Below are positions 25,369-34,229 of a stretch of DNA of 64,000 nucleotides, one piece after another. Under the pieces are notes generated by a model that did no database searches, was not told the origin of the DNA, and saw only the letters and a list, made by a program, of their open reading frames with translations. Position 1 is the first letter of the stretch. Each line of letters starts with the position of its first letter. Both the position numbers and the translations under genes were made by a program. The stretch is from CADEED01 sp035525785 (lineage in GTDB: Bacteria; Pseudomonadota; Gammaproteobacteria; Steroidobacterales; Steroidobacteraceae), in NCBI GenBank assembly GCA_035525785.1, contig DATLDQ010000026.1, forward strand, positions 48,703-112,702, in the 5' to 3' direction.

Positions 25369-26901
25369 ATGGCCAGCATCGGCGAGCTCCTGCACCGCCG
25401 CTATGTCGGCAGCGCGGCCGCGCTGGTGGCGGGGGCATTGCTGGGTCTGTCGTTCGCGCCCATCGGCTGGTGGCCGATGGCAGTGCTGTCCCCGGCTCTG
25501 CTCATCTGTTTATGGGACGGCGCCTCACCCCGCCGGGCCGCGGTCCTCGGCTTCTGGTTCAACGCCGGCACGTTTTCGGTCGGCACGTACTGGCTGTACA
25601 TCAGCCTGAGGTTGATAGGCCATGCGCCGATCCCGCTCGCGCTGCTGCTCATGGCGGCGCTGGTCGTGATCATGGGTTCGTACCACGCGCTCCTGGGGTG
25701 GGTGATCGCCAGATGCTTCCCGGCGCGCGGCGCGGTGCGCTGGTTGGTCGCCATCCCCGGCGCCTGGTTGCTCATCGAGTGGTTCCGCAGCTGGTTCCTG
25801 AGCGGCTTCGGCTGGCTCGCCCTGGGATACGCGCACACCGATAACTGGTTGGGCGGCCTCGCGCCCGTGATCGGGCAGTTCGGGCTGGGGCTGCTCAGCG
25901 TGCTGCTCGCAGGCTCGCTGGTCGCGTTGTTGCTGGGTACGCAGCGCTCGCGCGCCATCGCGGCAGCGGTGCTCGCGGCCTCCGCCATTGCCGGACTCAC
26001 GCTGCGCGGAGTCGAATGGACGCGGACCTCCGGCAAGCCGATCACCGTCGCGATAGTGCAGGGCGCGATTCCGCAGGATGAGAAGTGGATAGAGGACAAT
26101 CTCCCCGACATCCTCGACACCTTCGAAAAGCTCACGGTGAAGGCACACGGCGCGGACCTCATCGTCTGGCCCGAGTCCACCATCCCCGACCCGATCAACT
26201 ATCACGTCGACTACATCCGTCGTGTCTACCAGGCCGCGAGCGCCTCGGGCTCCTCGCTGGTGATGGGCGCGATCCGACTCACGGAGAACGAGAAGACCGG
26301 CGAGGAGGAGGCTTACAACTCGGTGCTGGTCTGGGATCGCGCCACGCCCGGTGTTGGCCTCTACGACAAGTACCATCTAGTGCCGTTCTCCGAGTTTTTC
26401 CCCGTCCCCGGCTTCATCCGCAAATGGCTCCGGCTCATGGAGCTGCCGTACGCGGACTTCAATCGCGGCGCCGACGTCCAGGAGCCGCTGGACGCGGCCG
26501 GACAGAAAATCTCCATCGGCATCTGCTACGAGGACGCCTACGCGGCCAACGCGCTGCCCGGCATGAAGACCGCCACCATGCTCGTGAACGTCACCAACGA
26601 CTCATGGTTCGGGCACTCGACGGCGCGCTACCAGCATCTGCAGATCTCGCGCATGCGTGCGCTCGAAACCGGCCGGCCCATGGTGCGCGCGGCGAATGAC
26701 GGCGTATCCGCGATCATCGGTGCGCACGGCGAAATCCTCGCCGCCGCGCCGGAATATGAAGCAAACGTAATGCGTGCCGCGGTGCAGCCCCGTACGGGTC
26801 TGACCCCGTATGCGCGCACCGGAAATTGGCCGGTAGTCTCACTAGCCCTTGTTTTTTCGCTGTTCGGCGCCTATCTGGGGCGTCGTCGCAAGACTGAATG
26901 A
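25369..26901 (+). CDS. lnt: Apolipoprotein N-acyltransferase
   Basis: Inner-membrane enzyme adding the third acyl chain to lipoproteins. The 510-residue product has several N-terminal membrane helices, then a nitrilase-fold periplasmic domain. The catalytic triad is intact: Glu269 in WPEST, Lys334 in YDKYH and Cys386 in GICYED. It ends the conserved miaB-to-lnt cluster. The number of lipoproteins in this window fits the need for it. Confidence 0.96.
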   Translation: MASIGELLHRRYVGSAAALVAGALLGLSFAPIGWWPMAVLSPALLICLWDGASPRRAAVLGFWFNAGTFSVGTYWLYISLRLIGHAPIPLALLLMAALVVIMGSYHALLGWVIARCFPARGAVRWLVAIPGAWLLIEWFRSWFLSGFGWLALGYAHTDNWLGGLAPVIGQFGLGLLSVLLAGSLVALLLGTQRSRAIAAAVLAASAIAGLTLRGVEWTRTSGKPITVAIVQGAIPQDEKWIEDNLPDILDTFEKLTVKAHGADLIVWPESTIPDPINYHVDYIRRVYQAASASGSSLVMGAIRLTENEKTGEEEAYNSVLVWDRATPGVGLYDKYHLVPFSEFFPVPGFIRKWLRLMELPYADFNRGADVQEPLDAAGQKISIGICYEDAYAANALPGMKTATMLVNVTNDSWFGHSTARYQHLQISRMRALETGRPMVRAANDGVSAIIGAHGEILAAAPEYEANVMRAAVQPRTGLTPYARTGNWPVVSLALVFSLFGAYLGRRRKTE

Positions 26902-26992
26902 GGAGATCCGGATGGCACCTGTCAGCCTGAACTTCACCCACCGCGGCCGGTCAGATTCGGCAGCATCGTTCCCGCAAAGAGGTTTCGTCGAT

Positions 26993-28501
26993 ATGTCGCT
27001 ATTCGTAGCAAGACGTCTCGCCGGCGTCGCCATCATCGCTTTCGCAGTCGGCGCCTGCTCTCCCAAATCTTCGGTGGCCGCCGGGGCGGATGCGCCACCC
27101 GCGGCGCAGGTCGCAGCGCCGGCAACAAATTCCCAGGCCAGTTCGCCGCAGCCCGTTGGCACCTTGAATGGTCGCGTGCTGCCCGACTTCGCGACGCTGG
27201 TCGAACAAGTGGGCCCCGCGGTCGTGAACGTCTCGGTGGTCGAGAAGGCCAAGCGCGTCGCGCGCCGCGGCGGCGATGACAGCGGTGACGACGATCCGGT
27301 GCAGGAATTCTTCAAGCGCTTCGGCATGCCGCAGCCGCGCGGCGGTGGCGGATACGAACAGCCGCTACGCCAGGGCGAGGGCTCGGGCTTCATCGTCAGC
27401 GCCGATGGCTACATCCTCACGAATGCGCACGTCGTCGCCGACGCGGACGACGTCACGGTGCGCATGACCGACCGGCGCGAATATGCCGCCAAGGTCGTTG
27501 GCCTCGACAAGCGTTCCGACGTGGCCGTGCTCAAGATCGAAGGCAAGAACCTGCCCGTGGTCCGCATCGGTGACCCGGCCAAGTTGCGTCCCGGTGAGTG
27601 GGTGCTCGCGATCGGTTCGCCGTTCACCTTCGAGAACACGGTGACCGCCGGCATCGTCAGCGCCACGGGCCGCTCCATGCCCGGGGAAGACGGGCTCGTG
27701 CCCTTCATCCAGACCGACGTGGCCGTGAATCCGGGCAACTCGGGCGGTCCGCTGTTCAATCTCAATGGCGAGGTCGTGGGCATCAACTCGCAGATCTACA
27801 GCCGCAGCGGCGGCTGGATGGGCCTCTCGTTCGCCATCCCGATCGACGTCGCCACCAACGTGCGCGAGCAGCTGGTTTCGACCGGCCACGTCACGCGCGG
27901 CCGCATCGGCGTGCAGATCCAGGAAGTGAATGCCTCGCTCGCAGATTCGTTCGGCCTCGATCGCCCGCGCGGCGCGCTCGTGAGCCAGATCATCGAGGAC
28001 GGTCCGGCCGAGAAAGGCGGCGTCAAGAGCGGTGACGTCATCCTGAGCGTCAACGGCAAGCCGGTGGAACGCTCCACGCAACTGCCTTCGGTCATCTCTT
28101 CGATCAAGCCTGGCGACACCGCCAAGCTCGAAGTGTGGCGCGACAAGTCGCTCAAGACCGTCAACGTCAAGGTGGATGAATTCAAGGAAGAAATACAGAA
28201 GGTCGCCAATCGCGACGTCGATGAACCGGCCAAGGCCGATCGCCTCGGTCTATCAGTGCGCCCGCTCGATCCCGAAGAGCGCAAACAGGCCGAGACCGAC
28301 GGCTACCTGCTGGTCGAGGACGTGACCGGCGCGGCGGCCGCCGCCGGCGTGCGCCCGGGTGACGTGATCCTCGGCGTTAACGGCAAGCCCGTGAAGTCGG
28401 TGACCGACCTCAAGAACGCCACCAGCAATGGCAACAAGACCGTCGCCATCCTGCTCGAGCGCGATGGGGCACAGCTCTTCCTGCCCATCCGGGTCAGCTG
28501 A
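26993..28501 (+). CDS. HtrA/Do-family serine protease, predicted lipoprotein
   Basis: Periplasmic protein-quality-control protease with the triad His146 (NAHVV), Asp176 (RSDVAVLK) and Ser250 (GNSGGP), followed by two PDZ domains (about residues 300-385 and 405-495). The start at 26993, after AAAGAGG, gives 502 residues and a signal peptide ending in the lipobox VGAC, so the enzyme would be membrane-anchored rather than soluble. An ATG at 26912 with a stronger AGGAG site is also in frame and would add 27 polar residues. That start would lie 10 bp after lnt. A low-complexity linker follows the cysteine. Confidence 0.93.
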   Translation: MSLFVARRLAGVAIIAFAVGACSPKSSVAAGADAPPAAQVAAPATNSQASSPQPVGTLNGRVLPDFATLVEQVGPAVVNVSVVEKAKRVARRGGDDSGDDDPVQEFFKRFGMPQPRGGGGYEQPLRQGEGSGFIVSADGYILTNAHVVADADDVTVRMTDRREYAAKVVGLDKRSDVAVLKIEGKNLPVVRIGDPAKLRPGEWVLAIGSPFTFENTVTAGIVSATGRSMPGEDGLVPFIQTDVAVNPGNSGGPLFNLNGEVVGINSQIYSRSGGWMGLSFAIPIDVATNVREQLVSTGHVTRGRIGVQIQEVNASLADSFGLDRPRGALVSQIIEDGPAEKGGVKSGDVILSVNGKPVERSTQLPSVISSIKPGDTAKLEVWRDKSLKTVNVKVDEFKEEIQKVANRDVDEPAKADRLGLSVRPLDPEERKQAETDGYLLVEDVTGAAAAAGVRPGDVILGVNGKPVKSVTDLKNATSNGNKTVAILLERDGAQLFLPIRVS

Positions 28502-28529
28502 AGCCGTACGCACGCCATCGAGTCGATGC

Positions 28530-28556
28530 AAACGCCCGGCCCGCGCCGGGCGTTTT
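28530..28556 (+). terminator. Rho-independent terminator after htrA-like gene
   Basis: Perfect 10-bp stem (28531-28540 and 28545-28554), 4-base loop, T-run at 28553-28556, 29 bp after the stop. Confidence 0.88.
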
Positions 28557-28581
28557 GCGGAGGCTCCCTAGCTAGTCGCAC

Positions 28582-29325
28582 ATGCGATACGTAACTGCTC
28601 TGTTCCTGGTCTTCCTCGCGGCACCGTGCCTGTCTGCCGCGCCATGCGAGCCGACCCCGCTCGACGACTACGTCAAGCAGGGGCGCGATCTCCTCATCGG
28701 CGAACCGCACGGCGTCAATGAGAGCCCGGAGCTCGTGCGATGCCTGGTGCTCACCGCGCTCTCCCGCAAGGACGCCGAGCCGCTCGTGGTTTCGATCGAG
28801 CACACGCCCGCGGCGCGCGACCTCGCCGGCGACGACTGGAAATCCCGCGACGGGCGTTCGTCGATCGCCATGTGGGAGCTCGCGAAATTCCTGTTCGAGC
28901 AGGAGAAGCTGGGCCGGCTCACCGTGGCCTTCCACATGCCCGTCATCCATGCCACGAGGCCCGAGGATATCCCCGACTCCGCGGGCTACGAAAAGCTCAT
29001 GGGTGGCCCGCTTCGCGAGCTGGCGCGCAAGAACCACCTGATTGCGCTAGTCGGTAACCTGCATTCGCGCAAGTCACGCCCTGGCTGGTTGCCCTACGAC
29101 CCGGCGGGTGTGTACGTGGGTGACGAGGTTTTGCACGTATCGGTGGAAAACGTGCTCGCGGGCACGGCGTGGGGAAACATGAACGGTGAGTACAAGTCGA
29201 GCCCCAGCGTCGGCAACCTGTTTGCGGATCAAACACCCGGCGCCTTGATCGACGGCACGCGCGTCGAGCACGACTTCGCGTATCTCGTGCCCAGGTTCAC
29301 CGCTTCGGGCCCGAAATACCCGTAA
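28582..29325 (+). CDS. Exported protein of unknown function, possible EreA/ChaN-like fold
   Basis: 247 residues with a clear Sec signal peptide (cleavage near ALSAAP, residue 20). The segments LLIGEPHGVNESPELV and LIALVGNLHSRK resemble the GExHG and GNxH landmarks of erythromycin-esterase/ChaN/TraB-like proteins, but the similarity is short and I do not assign an activity. It lies alone between the htrA terminator and leuS. An exported protein with these His and Glu residues could be metal- or haem-binding; that is speculation. Confidence 0.65.
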   Translation: MRYVTALFLVFLAAPCLSAAPCEPTPLDDYVKQGRDLLIGEPHGVNESPELVRCLVLTALSRKDAEPLVVSIEHTPAARDLAGDDWKSRDGRSSIAMWELAKFLFEQEKLGRLTVAFHMPVIHATRPEDIPDSAGYEKLMGGPLRELARKNHLIALVGNLHSRKSRPGWLPYDPAGVYVGDEVLHVSVENVLAGTAWGNMNGEYKSSPSVGNLFADQTPGALIDGTRVEHDFAYLVPRFTASGPKYP

Positions 29326-29379
29326 ATCTCGTGTATTCTTCCGGGCCTTCTTAAAGCCCTGAAAATCCAGACTTTCCCG

Positions 29380-32025
29380 ATGCAAGAACGTTACGAGGCC
29401 GGCCCCGTCGAACGCGCCGCCCAGCAATTCTGGGACGACCACAAGGTGTTCGAGGCCCGCGAACAGGCGAGCGGCTCCAGTGAAGACCAGGGCAAGTTCT
29501 ACTGCCTGTCCATGTTCCCGTATCCATCGGGCCGTCTCCACATGGGCCACGTGCGCAACTACACCATCGGTGACGTGCTCACGCGCTTTCACAAGATGCA
29601 GGGCAAGAACGTCCTTCAGCCCATGGGCTGGGACGCATTCGGTCTGCCGGCCGAGAACGCGGCCATCAAGAACGGCGTGCCGCCCGCCAAGTGGACCCGC
29701 GACAACATCGCCTACATGAAGGGCCAGCTCAAGTCGCTGGGCTTCGCCTTCGACTGGTCGCGCGAGATCGCGACCTGCGACCCGTCTTACTACCGCTGGA
29801 ACCAGTGGCTGTTCCTCAAGATGCTCGAGAAGGGCATCGCGTATCGCAAGACCGGCGTGGTCAACTGGGACCCGGTCGACCAGACCGTGCTCGCCAACGA
29901 GCAGGTCATAGACGGTCGCGGCTGGCGCACGGGCGCGCTCGTCGAGAAGCGCGAGATCCCGATGTACTACCTGGGGATCACGAAATACGCCGAGGAGCTT
30001 CTGGGCGATCTCGAGAAGCTGCCCGATTGGCCCGAGCGCGTGCGGACCATGCAGGCCAACTGGATCGGCAAGTCCGAGGGCTGCGAAATCAGCTTCCCGT
30101 ACTCGCCAGACACGCGGGGCCTCATGGCCGCGGACGGTGCGCTCAAGGTCTTCACGACGCGCGCGGATACCTTGTTTGGCGTCACTTTCATGGCCATTGC
30201 CGCCGAGCACCCGATCGCGCTGGCCGCCGGGGCGAAGAACGCGCCGCTGCAGGCCTTCATCGACGAATGCCGGCGCGGCTCGACCATGGAAGCCGACGTC
30301 GCGACGCAGGAAAAGAAAGGCATGCGCACGGGCTTCCACGTGCAGCATCCGTTCACCGGCCAGATGGTCGAAGTCTGGGTCGCAAACTACGTGCTCATGG
30401 CCTACGGTGAAGGCGCCGTCATGGGCGTGCCCGGTCACGATGCGCGTGACTACGAGTTCGCGCTCAAGAACAAACTACCCATCGTTCAGGTGGTGAAGTC
30501 GAAGACCGGCGCCTACGAGAACATCGATCCGCCCTGGCGGGACGCCTTCGGCGACTACGGCATCACCATGAACTCGGGCGAGTTCAGCGGGCTCGAGTTC
30601 CAGCCCGCGGTGGACAGGATCGCCGCCGCCCTGGAAAAGAAGGGCCTCGGGAAAATGCGCACCCAGTGGCGCCTGAGGGACTGGGGCATCTCGCGCCAGC
30701 GTTACTGGGGTTGCCCGGTGCCGTTGATCCACTGCGCCAAGTGCGGCGAAGTGCCGGTGCCCGAGAAAGATCTTCCCGTGGTGCTGCCAGAAGGCCTGGT
30801 GCCCGATGGCTCGGGCAATCCGCTCAACAAGACGCCGTCGTTCCTCGACGTGCAGTGCCCCCGCTGCGGCGCTGCCGCGCGCCGCGAGACGGACACGATG
30901 GACACGTTCGTGGATTCGTCCTGGTACTTCCTGCGCTTCGGCTGTCCCGACGCGAAGACCATGGTCGATGCGCGGGCAAACTACTGGATGCCGGTGGACC
31001 AATACATCGGCGGCATCGAACACGCGATCCTGCACCTGTTGTACTCGCGTTTCTGGACCAAGGTCATGCGCGATCTCGACCTCGTGAAGGTCGATGAGCC
31101 ATTCAACAACCTGCTCACGCAGGGCATGGTGCTCGCGCACGGCTACTACCGCACCGAGGCCACTGGCTCGCGCACCTGGTACAACCCGGCGGACGTCGAG
31201 GTGATCCTCGACGAGAAGAACCAGCCCCGGGAATACATCCTGCTCACCGACAACAAGCCGGTGCAGTCGGATGGCCTGGGCACGATGTCGAAGAACAAGA
31301 ACAACGGCGTCGACCCGAACGGCATCATCGAGCAGTTCGGCGCGGACACCGCCCGCCTCTTCATGATGTTCACCGCGCCGCCCGAACAAACGCTCGAGTG
31401 GTCCGAGGAGGGCGTGCAGGGTTCGTTCCGCTTCATCCGCCGCCTGTGGAAGGCGGTCTTCGACCAGGTGAATGCGCCGCCGCCGGCCGACGCCATCACC
31501 ACGAACGAGTTCGACAAGACCAGGCTCAACGCCGCGCAGAAGGAAATGCGCCGCATAGCGCATCACACGCTGCAGAAGGTCACCGACGACATCGGCCGCC
31601 GGCGCAGCTTCAATACGGCGGTCGCCGCGGTCATGGAGCTTCTGAACGCCATCGCGAAATTCGACACGACCACGCTCGCGGGTCGCGTGGTGGCGCACGA
31701 GGCGCTCGAGATCGCAGTGATGTGCCTGTCCCCCATGATCCCGCACGTCACGCACGAGCTCTGGCGGCAGCTGGGCCACGAGCAGGCGCTCGCCACCGAG
31801 CGCTGGTGGGCTCCTGACGCGGACGCGCTCGTGCAGGACCAGATCGAGATCTCGGTGCAGGTCGCGGGCAAGATGCGCGCGCGTGTCTCGGTGCCCGCCG
31901 ATGCCACCGAAGAGGTCGCCGTGAAGGCCGCACTGGCCGATGCCAACGTGCAGAAGTTCGTCGAGGGCAAGCCGGTGAGGAAGGCCATCTACGTGAAGGG
32001 CAAGCTGGTCAACGTGGTGGTATGA
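29380..32025 (+). CDS. leuS: Leucyl-tRNA synthetase
   Basis: Class I aminoacyl-tRNA synthetase of 881 residues. HMGH is at residues 54-57, and the CP1 editing domain (about 220-420) includes VMGVPGHDARDYEF. Zinc-type CxxC pairs occur as CAKCG and CPRCG. The KMSKS loop reads TMSKN at residues 635-639; the catalytic second lysine (638) is kept, but the first Lys and final Ser differ from the consensus. The stop overlaps lptE by 4 bp, the usual arrangement. Confidence 0.97.
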   Translation: MQERYEAGPVERAAQQFWDDHKVFEAREQASGSSEDQGKFYCLSMFPYPSGRLHMGHVRNYTIGDVLTRFHKMQGKNVLQPMGWDAFGLPAENAAIKNGVPPAKWTRDNIAYMKGQLKSLGFAFDWSREIATCDPSYYRWNQWLFLKMLEKGIAYRKTGVVNWDPVDQTVLANEQVIDGRGWRTGALVEKREIPMYYLGITKYAEELLGDLEKLPDWPERVRTMQANWIGKSEGCEISFPYSPDTRGLMAADGALKVFTTRADTLFGVTFMAIAAEHPIALAAGAKNAPLQAFIDECRRGSTMEADVATQEKKGMRTGFHVQHPFTGQMVEVWVANYVLMAYGEGAVMGVPGHDARDYEFALKNKLPIVQVVKSKTGAYENIDPPWRDAFGDYGITMNSGEFSGLEFQPAVDRIAAALEKKGLGKMRTQWRLRDWGISRQRYWGCPVPLIHCAKCGEVPVPEKDLPVVLPEGLVPDGSGNPLNKTPSFLDVQCPRCGAAARRETDTMDTFVDSSWYFLRFGCPDAKTMVDARANYWMPVDQYIGGIEHAILHLLYSRFWTKVMRDLDLVKVDEPFNNLLTQGMVLAHGYYRTEATGSRTWYNPADVEVILDEKNQPREYILLTDNKPVQSDGLGTMSKNKNNGVDPNGIIEQFGADTARLFMMFTAPPEQTLEWSEEGVQGSFRFIRRLWKAVFDQVNAPPPADAITTNEFDKTRLNAAQKEMRRIAHHTLQKVTDDIGRRRSFNTAVAAVMELLNAIAKFDTTTLAGRVVAHEALEIAVMCLSPMIPHVTHELWRQLGHEQALATERWWAPDADALVQDQIEISVQVAGKMRARVSVPADATEEVAVKAALADANVQKFVEGKPVRKAIYVKGKLVNVVV

Positions 32026-32537
32026 AGGCGCTCGCGAAAACCCGGCAAAGATGGGGGAGACCGAGGTCAGTCCCATTGCTGATGGCGGTTTGCGCGTTGG
32101 TGGGGTGCGGATTCCACCTGCAAGGCCGCCAGCCACTGCCCGAAGCATTCGCCTACACCTACGTCGACACGCAGGATGAGCAGACCGACTTCGTGCAGGA
32201 CCTGCGCAAAGCGCTCATCGCCGCCAACATCAATGTCATCGCGACCAAGGGCTCTTCGGGCGCCACCATCAGGGTGCTCGAAGACAAGCTCAGCGAGCGC
32301 GTGCTCTCCGTCTCCGCGCGCAACATACCGACCGAATACGAGCTCACCTACCGGGTGCGCTTCACCGTGCTCTCGGGAGACAGGACGCTGATCGAGGACG
32401 AGGAGATCGCGCTGACCCGCGATTTCAGTTTCGAAGAATCGCAGCTCCTGGCCAAGGAGCGGGAGCAGGAGATCCTCAGCGAAGCGCTGGCACACGATCT
32501 CGTGGCGCAAGTCATGCGCCGGCTCGCCGCGCTCTGA
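32022..32537 (+). CDS. lptE: LPS-assembly lipoprotein LptE
   Basis: Outer-membrane lipoprotein that plugs LptD and helps insert lipopolysaccharide. The 171-residue product has lipobox LVGC with Cys29 and the family signature GFHLQGRQPLPEAF directly after it. An N-terminal basic stretch makes the n-region of the signal long. It overlaps leuS by 4 bp. In most relatives holA follows directly; here holA is 5.9 kb away. Confidence 0.94.
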   Translation: MKALAKTRQRWGRPRSVPLLMAVCALVGCGFHLQGRQPLPEAFAYTYVDTQDEQTDFVQDLRKALIAANINVIATKGSSGATIRVLEDKLSERVLSVSARNIPTEYELTYRVRFTVLSGDRTLIEDEEIALTRDFSFEESQLLAKEREQEILSEALAHDLVAQVMRRLAAL

Positions 32538-32544
32538 CCACCCC

Positions 32545-33033
32545 ATGAATGTCGTTCGCGTCGGAGCAGAGCCGCACGCGAACGTGCGCGCGCTGGTCGC
32601 ACGCTACGGCGTCACGTTGCGGCTTCTTCCTCACGGAGAAACGCTGCCAGGCTCCTACTGGGGAGAGAGCGAAGCGGGGCTGCGCGGGGATGAGCTATTC
32701 GTCCGCCCGGACACTCCGCTGCATTCCCTGCTCCATGAACTCAGTCACTACGTCTGCATGACCGCCGCTCGCCGCGCGGGCCTCGACCGCGACGCCGGCG
32801 GCGACGACGACGAGGAGTGCGCCGTCTGTGCCCTGCAGATTCTCCTGGCCGACGAGATCGGTCAGCTCGGGCGCGACCGCATGCTGGCGGACATGGACGC
32901 CTGGGGCTACACCTTCCGGCTGGGCAGCGCCCGAGCCTGGTTCGAGCGGGATGCCACCGACGCCTGCATCTGGTTGCGCTCGAAAGGCGTAGTAGACGGA
33001 GCCATGAAGCCAACCTTTTCGCTGCGTCGATGA
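32545..33033 (+). CDS. Small protein with HExxH zinc-protease-like motif
   Basis: 162 residues, no signal peptide. His64-Glu-Leu-Ser-His68 forms HExxH within a hydrophobic helix (HSLLHELSHYVCM), followed by a cluster DDDEECAVCALQILLADE that could supply a third ligand. This is the layout of a minimal metallopeptidase-like domain, but no substrate domain is present. It begins 8 bp after lptE and its stop overlaps the next gene by 4 bp, so it is read with the leuS transcript. Confidence 0.7.
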   Translation: MNVVRVGAEPHANVRALVARYGVTLRLLPHGETLPGSYWGESEAGLRGDELFVRPDTPLHSLLHELSHYVCMTAARRAGLDRDAGGDDDEECAVCALQILLADEIGQLGRDRMLADMDAWGYTFRLGSARAWFERDATDACIWLRSKGVVDGAMKPTFSLRR

Positions 33034-33932
33034 AGCTGTGGATCCTCGCGGCCGCGGTGCTCGCCACGGTGACGGTCGCATCCTGTGGCGGACTCGCGTT
33101 CACGGCTGCGAATGCGCCAGCCCTGTTCGGCGCATTCCAGCGGCGAGCGGACATCCACTACGGTGCGCACGAGCGACAGCGCCTCGACGTGTATCTGCCC
33201 AAGCGTGAAGCGGCCCAACGCTCGGACGAAAGCGCGGCGCCGCGGCCCATCATCGTGTTCTGGTATGGCGGTAGCTTCGAGCGCGGCCGCAAGTCGCAGT
33301 ACCGGTTTGTCGGCGCCGCTCTCGCCGAGGCCGGATATGTCGCCGTGCTGCCCGACTACCGCCTCTACCCGGAAGTGCGTTTCCCGGCCTTCATCGACGA
33401 TGGCGCGCAGGCGGTGGCATGGGTGGCAAGTCATGCGGCGGAGCTCGGTGGCGACCCGTCGCGCATCTATCTTGCGGGGCACTCGGCCGGTGCGAACATC
33501 GCCGGCATGCTGGCTTACGACCCCGAGCGGCTTGCGCGCGTCGGTGTGCGCGCGGACGCGATCCGCGGATTCATCGGACTCTCCGGCCCTTATGCGCTGG
33601 ACCCGAATACCGACACGCTGCGGACCATCTTCGCGGCGCCCCACGGATTCGACGACTGGCAGCCGGCACGGCGCGTGCGGCCCGGCGCGCCGCGAGCCCT
33701 GCTGATGCATGGCGAAGGCGACGACGTGGTCAGCGTCCGCCACGCGCGCGTCATGGCCGAAGCGCTCACGAACAATGGCGTGCCCGTCACACTGCGCACA
33801 TACGCCGGACGCGGCCACGCGGACACGGTCGCGGCCTTTGCCACGGCGTCCCCGGACAAGCTGCCGGTGCTGACCGAGATCCGGAAATTCATCGGGGAGG
33901 AGACGCCCGGCGGAGAGCCCACCGGGCGATGA
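33030..33932 (+). CDS. Alpha/beta-hydrolase esterase, lipoprotein
   Basis: 300 residues. The ATG at 33030 overlaps the previous stop and opens a lipoprotein signal with VASC (Cys19). The hydrolase fold has an oxyanion-type YGGSF in place of HGG, nucleophile Ser152 in GHSAGAN, Asp231 or Asp232 in GEGDDVV, and His263 in GRGHAD. It resembles the BD-FAE/acetyl-esterase group that acts on acylated sugars or small esters. It could deacylate plant-wall fragments, given the enzymes at the window start, but linkage is only by genome. Confidence 0.85.
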   Translation: MKLWILAAAVLATVTVASCGGLAFTAANAPALFGAFQRRADIHYGAHERQRLDVYLPKREAAQRSDESAAPRPIIVFWYGGSFERGRKSQYRFVGAALAEAGYVAVLPDYRLYPEVRFPAFIDDGAQAVAWVASHAAELGGDPSRIYLAGHSAGANIAGMLAYDPERLARVGVRADAIRGFIGLSGPYALDPNTDTLRTIFAAPHGFDDWQPARRVRPGAPRALLMHGEGDDVVSVRHARVMAEALTNNGVPVTLRTYAGRGHADTVAAFATASPDKLPVLTEIRKFIGEETPGGEPTGR

Positions 33933-34127
33933 GAGAGGTCGAGAGAGGTTAGCCGGGCGGATGAGGGCGTTAGTGAAAGGAGAGGAGTCGTTTCAATTGG
34001 CGACCCCCCACCAGCCCGGCGATTGGACCGACGGTTTCCGCGTTGAGCAGACGCAGATCCCGCTAGCAGCTGTAACGGCCGCGAACTTTCGGACTTTAGC
34101 GCCACTTTACGTAACGCCCCCAAAAAA

Positions 34128-34148
34128 TGAGGGCAGAAATGCGGGCAG
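34128..34148 (+). repeat. Short direct repeat TGAGGGCAG/TGCGGGCAG
   Basis: Two 9-mers differing at one base, 3 bp apart, in the 297-bp spacer 33933-34229. Repeats of this style can be recombinase-binding arms at island borders, but no integrase is nearby. Apart from this and the terminator at 34161-34196 I see nothing coding in the spacer; its base composition is less GC-rich than its flanks. Confidence 0.25.
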
Positions 34149-34160
34149 CCCTCTTCCCCA

Positions 34161-34196
34161 ACAAAAAGGGTCAGGCCTGATGCAGACCTGACCCTT
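34161..34196 (-). terminator. Palindromic element acting as terminator of the 755-residue protein gene
   Basis: Perfect 10-bp arms (34166-34175 and 34187-34196) reading AAGGGTCAGG outward, followed on the minus strand by TTTTTGTT. It lies 34 bp after the stop of the minus-strand gene. The GGGTCAGG ends resemble REP-type palindromic units dispersed in proteobacterial genomes, so it may be a repeat element recruited as a terminator. Confidence 0.75.
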
Positions 34197-34229
34197 GCTT
34201 GCCGGCAAACGGGGGGCTGCCCCCGGGGC

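Noticed and set aside
33961..34191. 76-codon frame in the spacer after the esterase gene
   Set aside because: It runs into the terminator hairpin and shows no recognisable composition or family.
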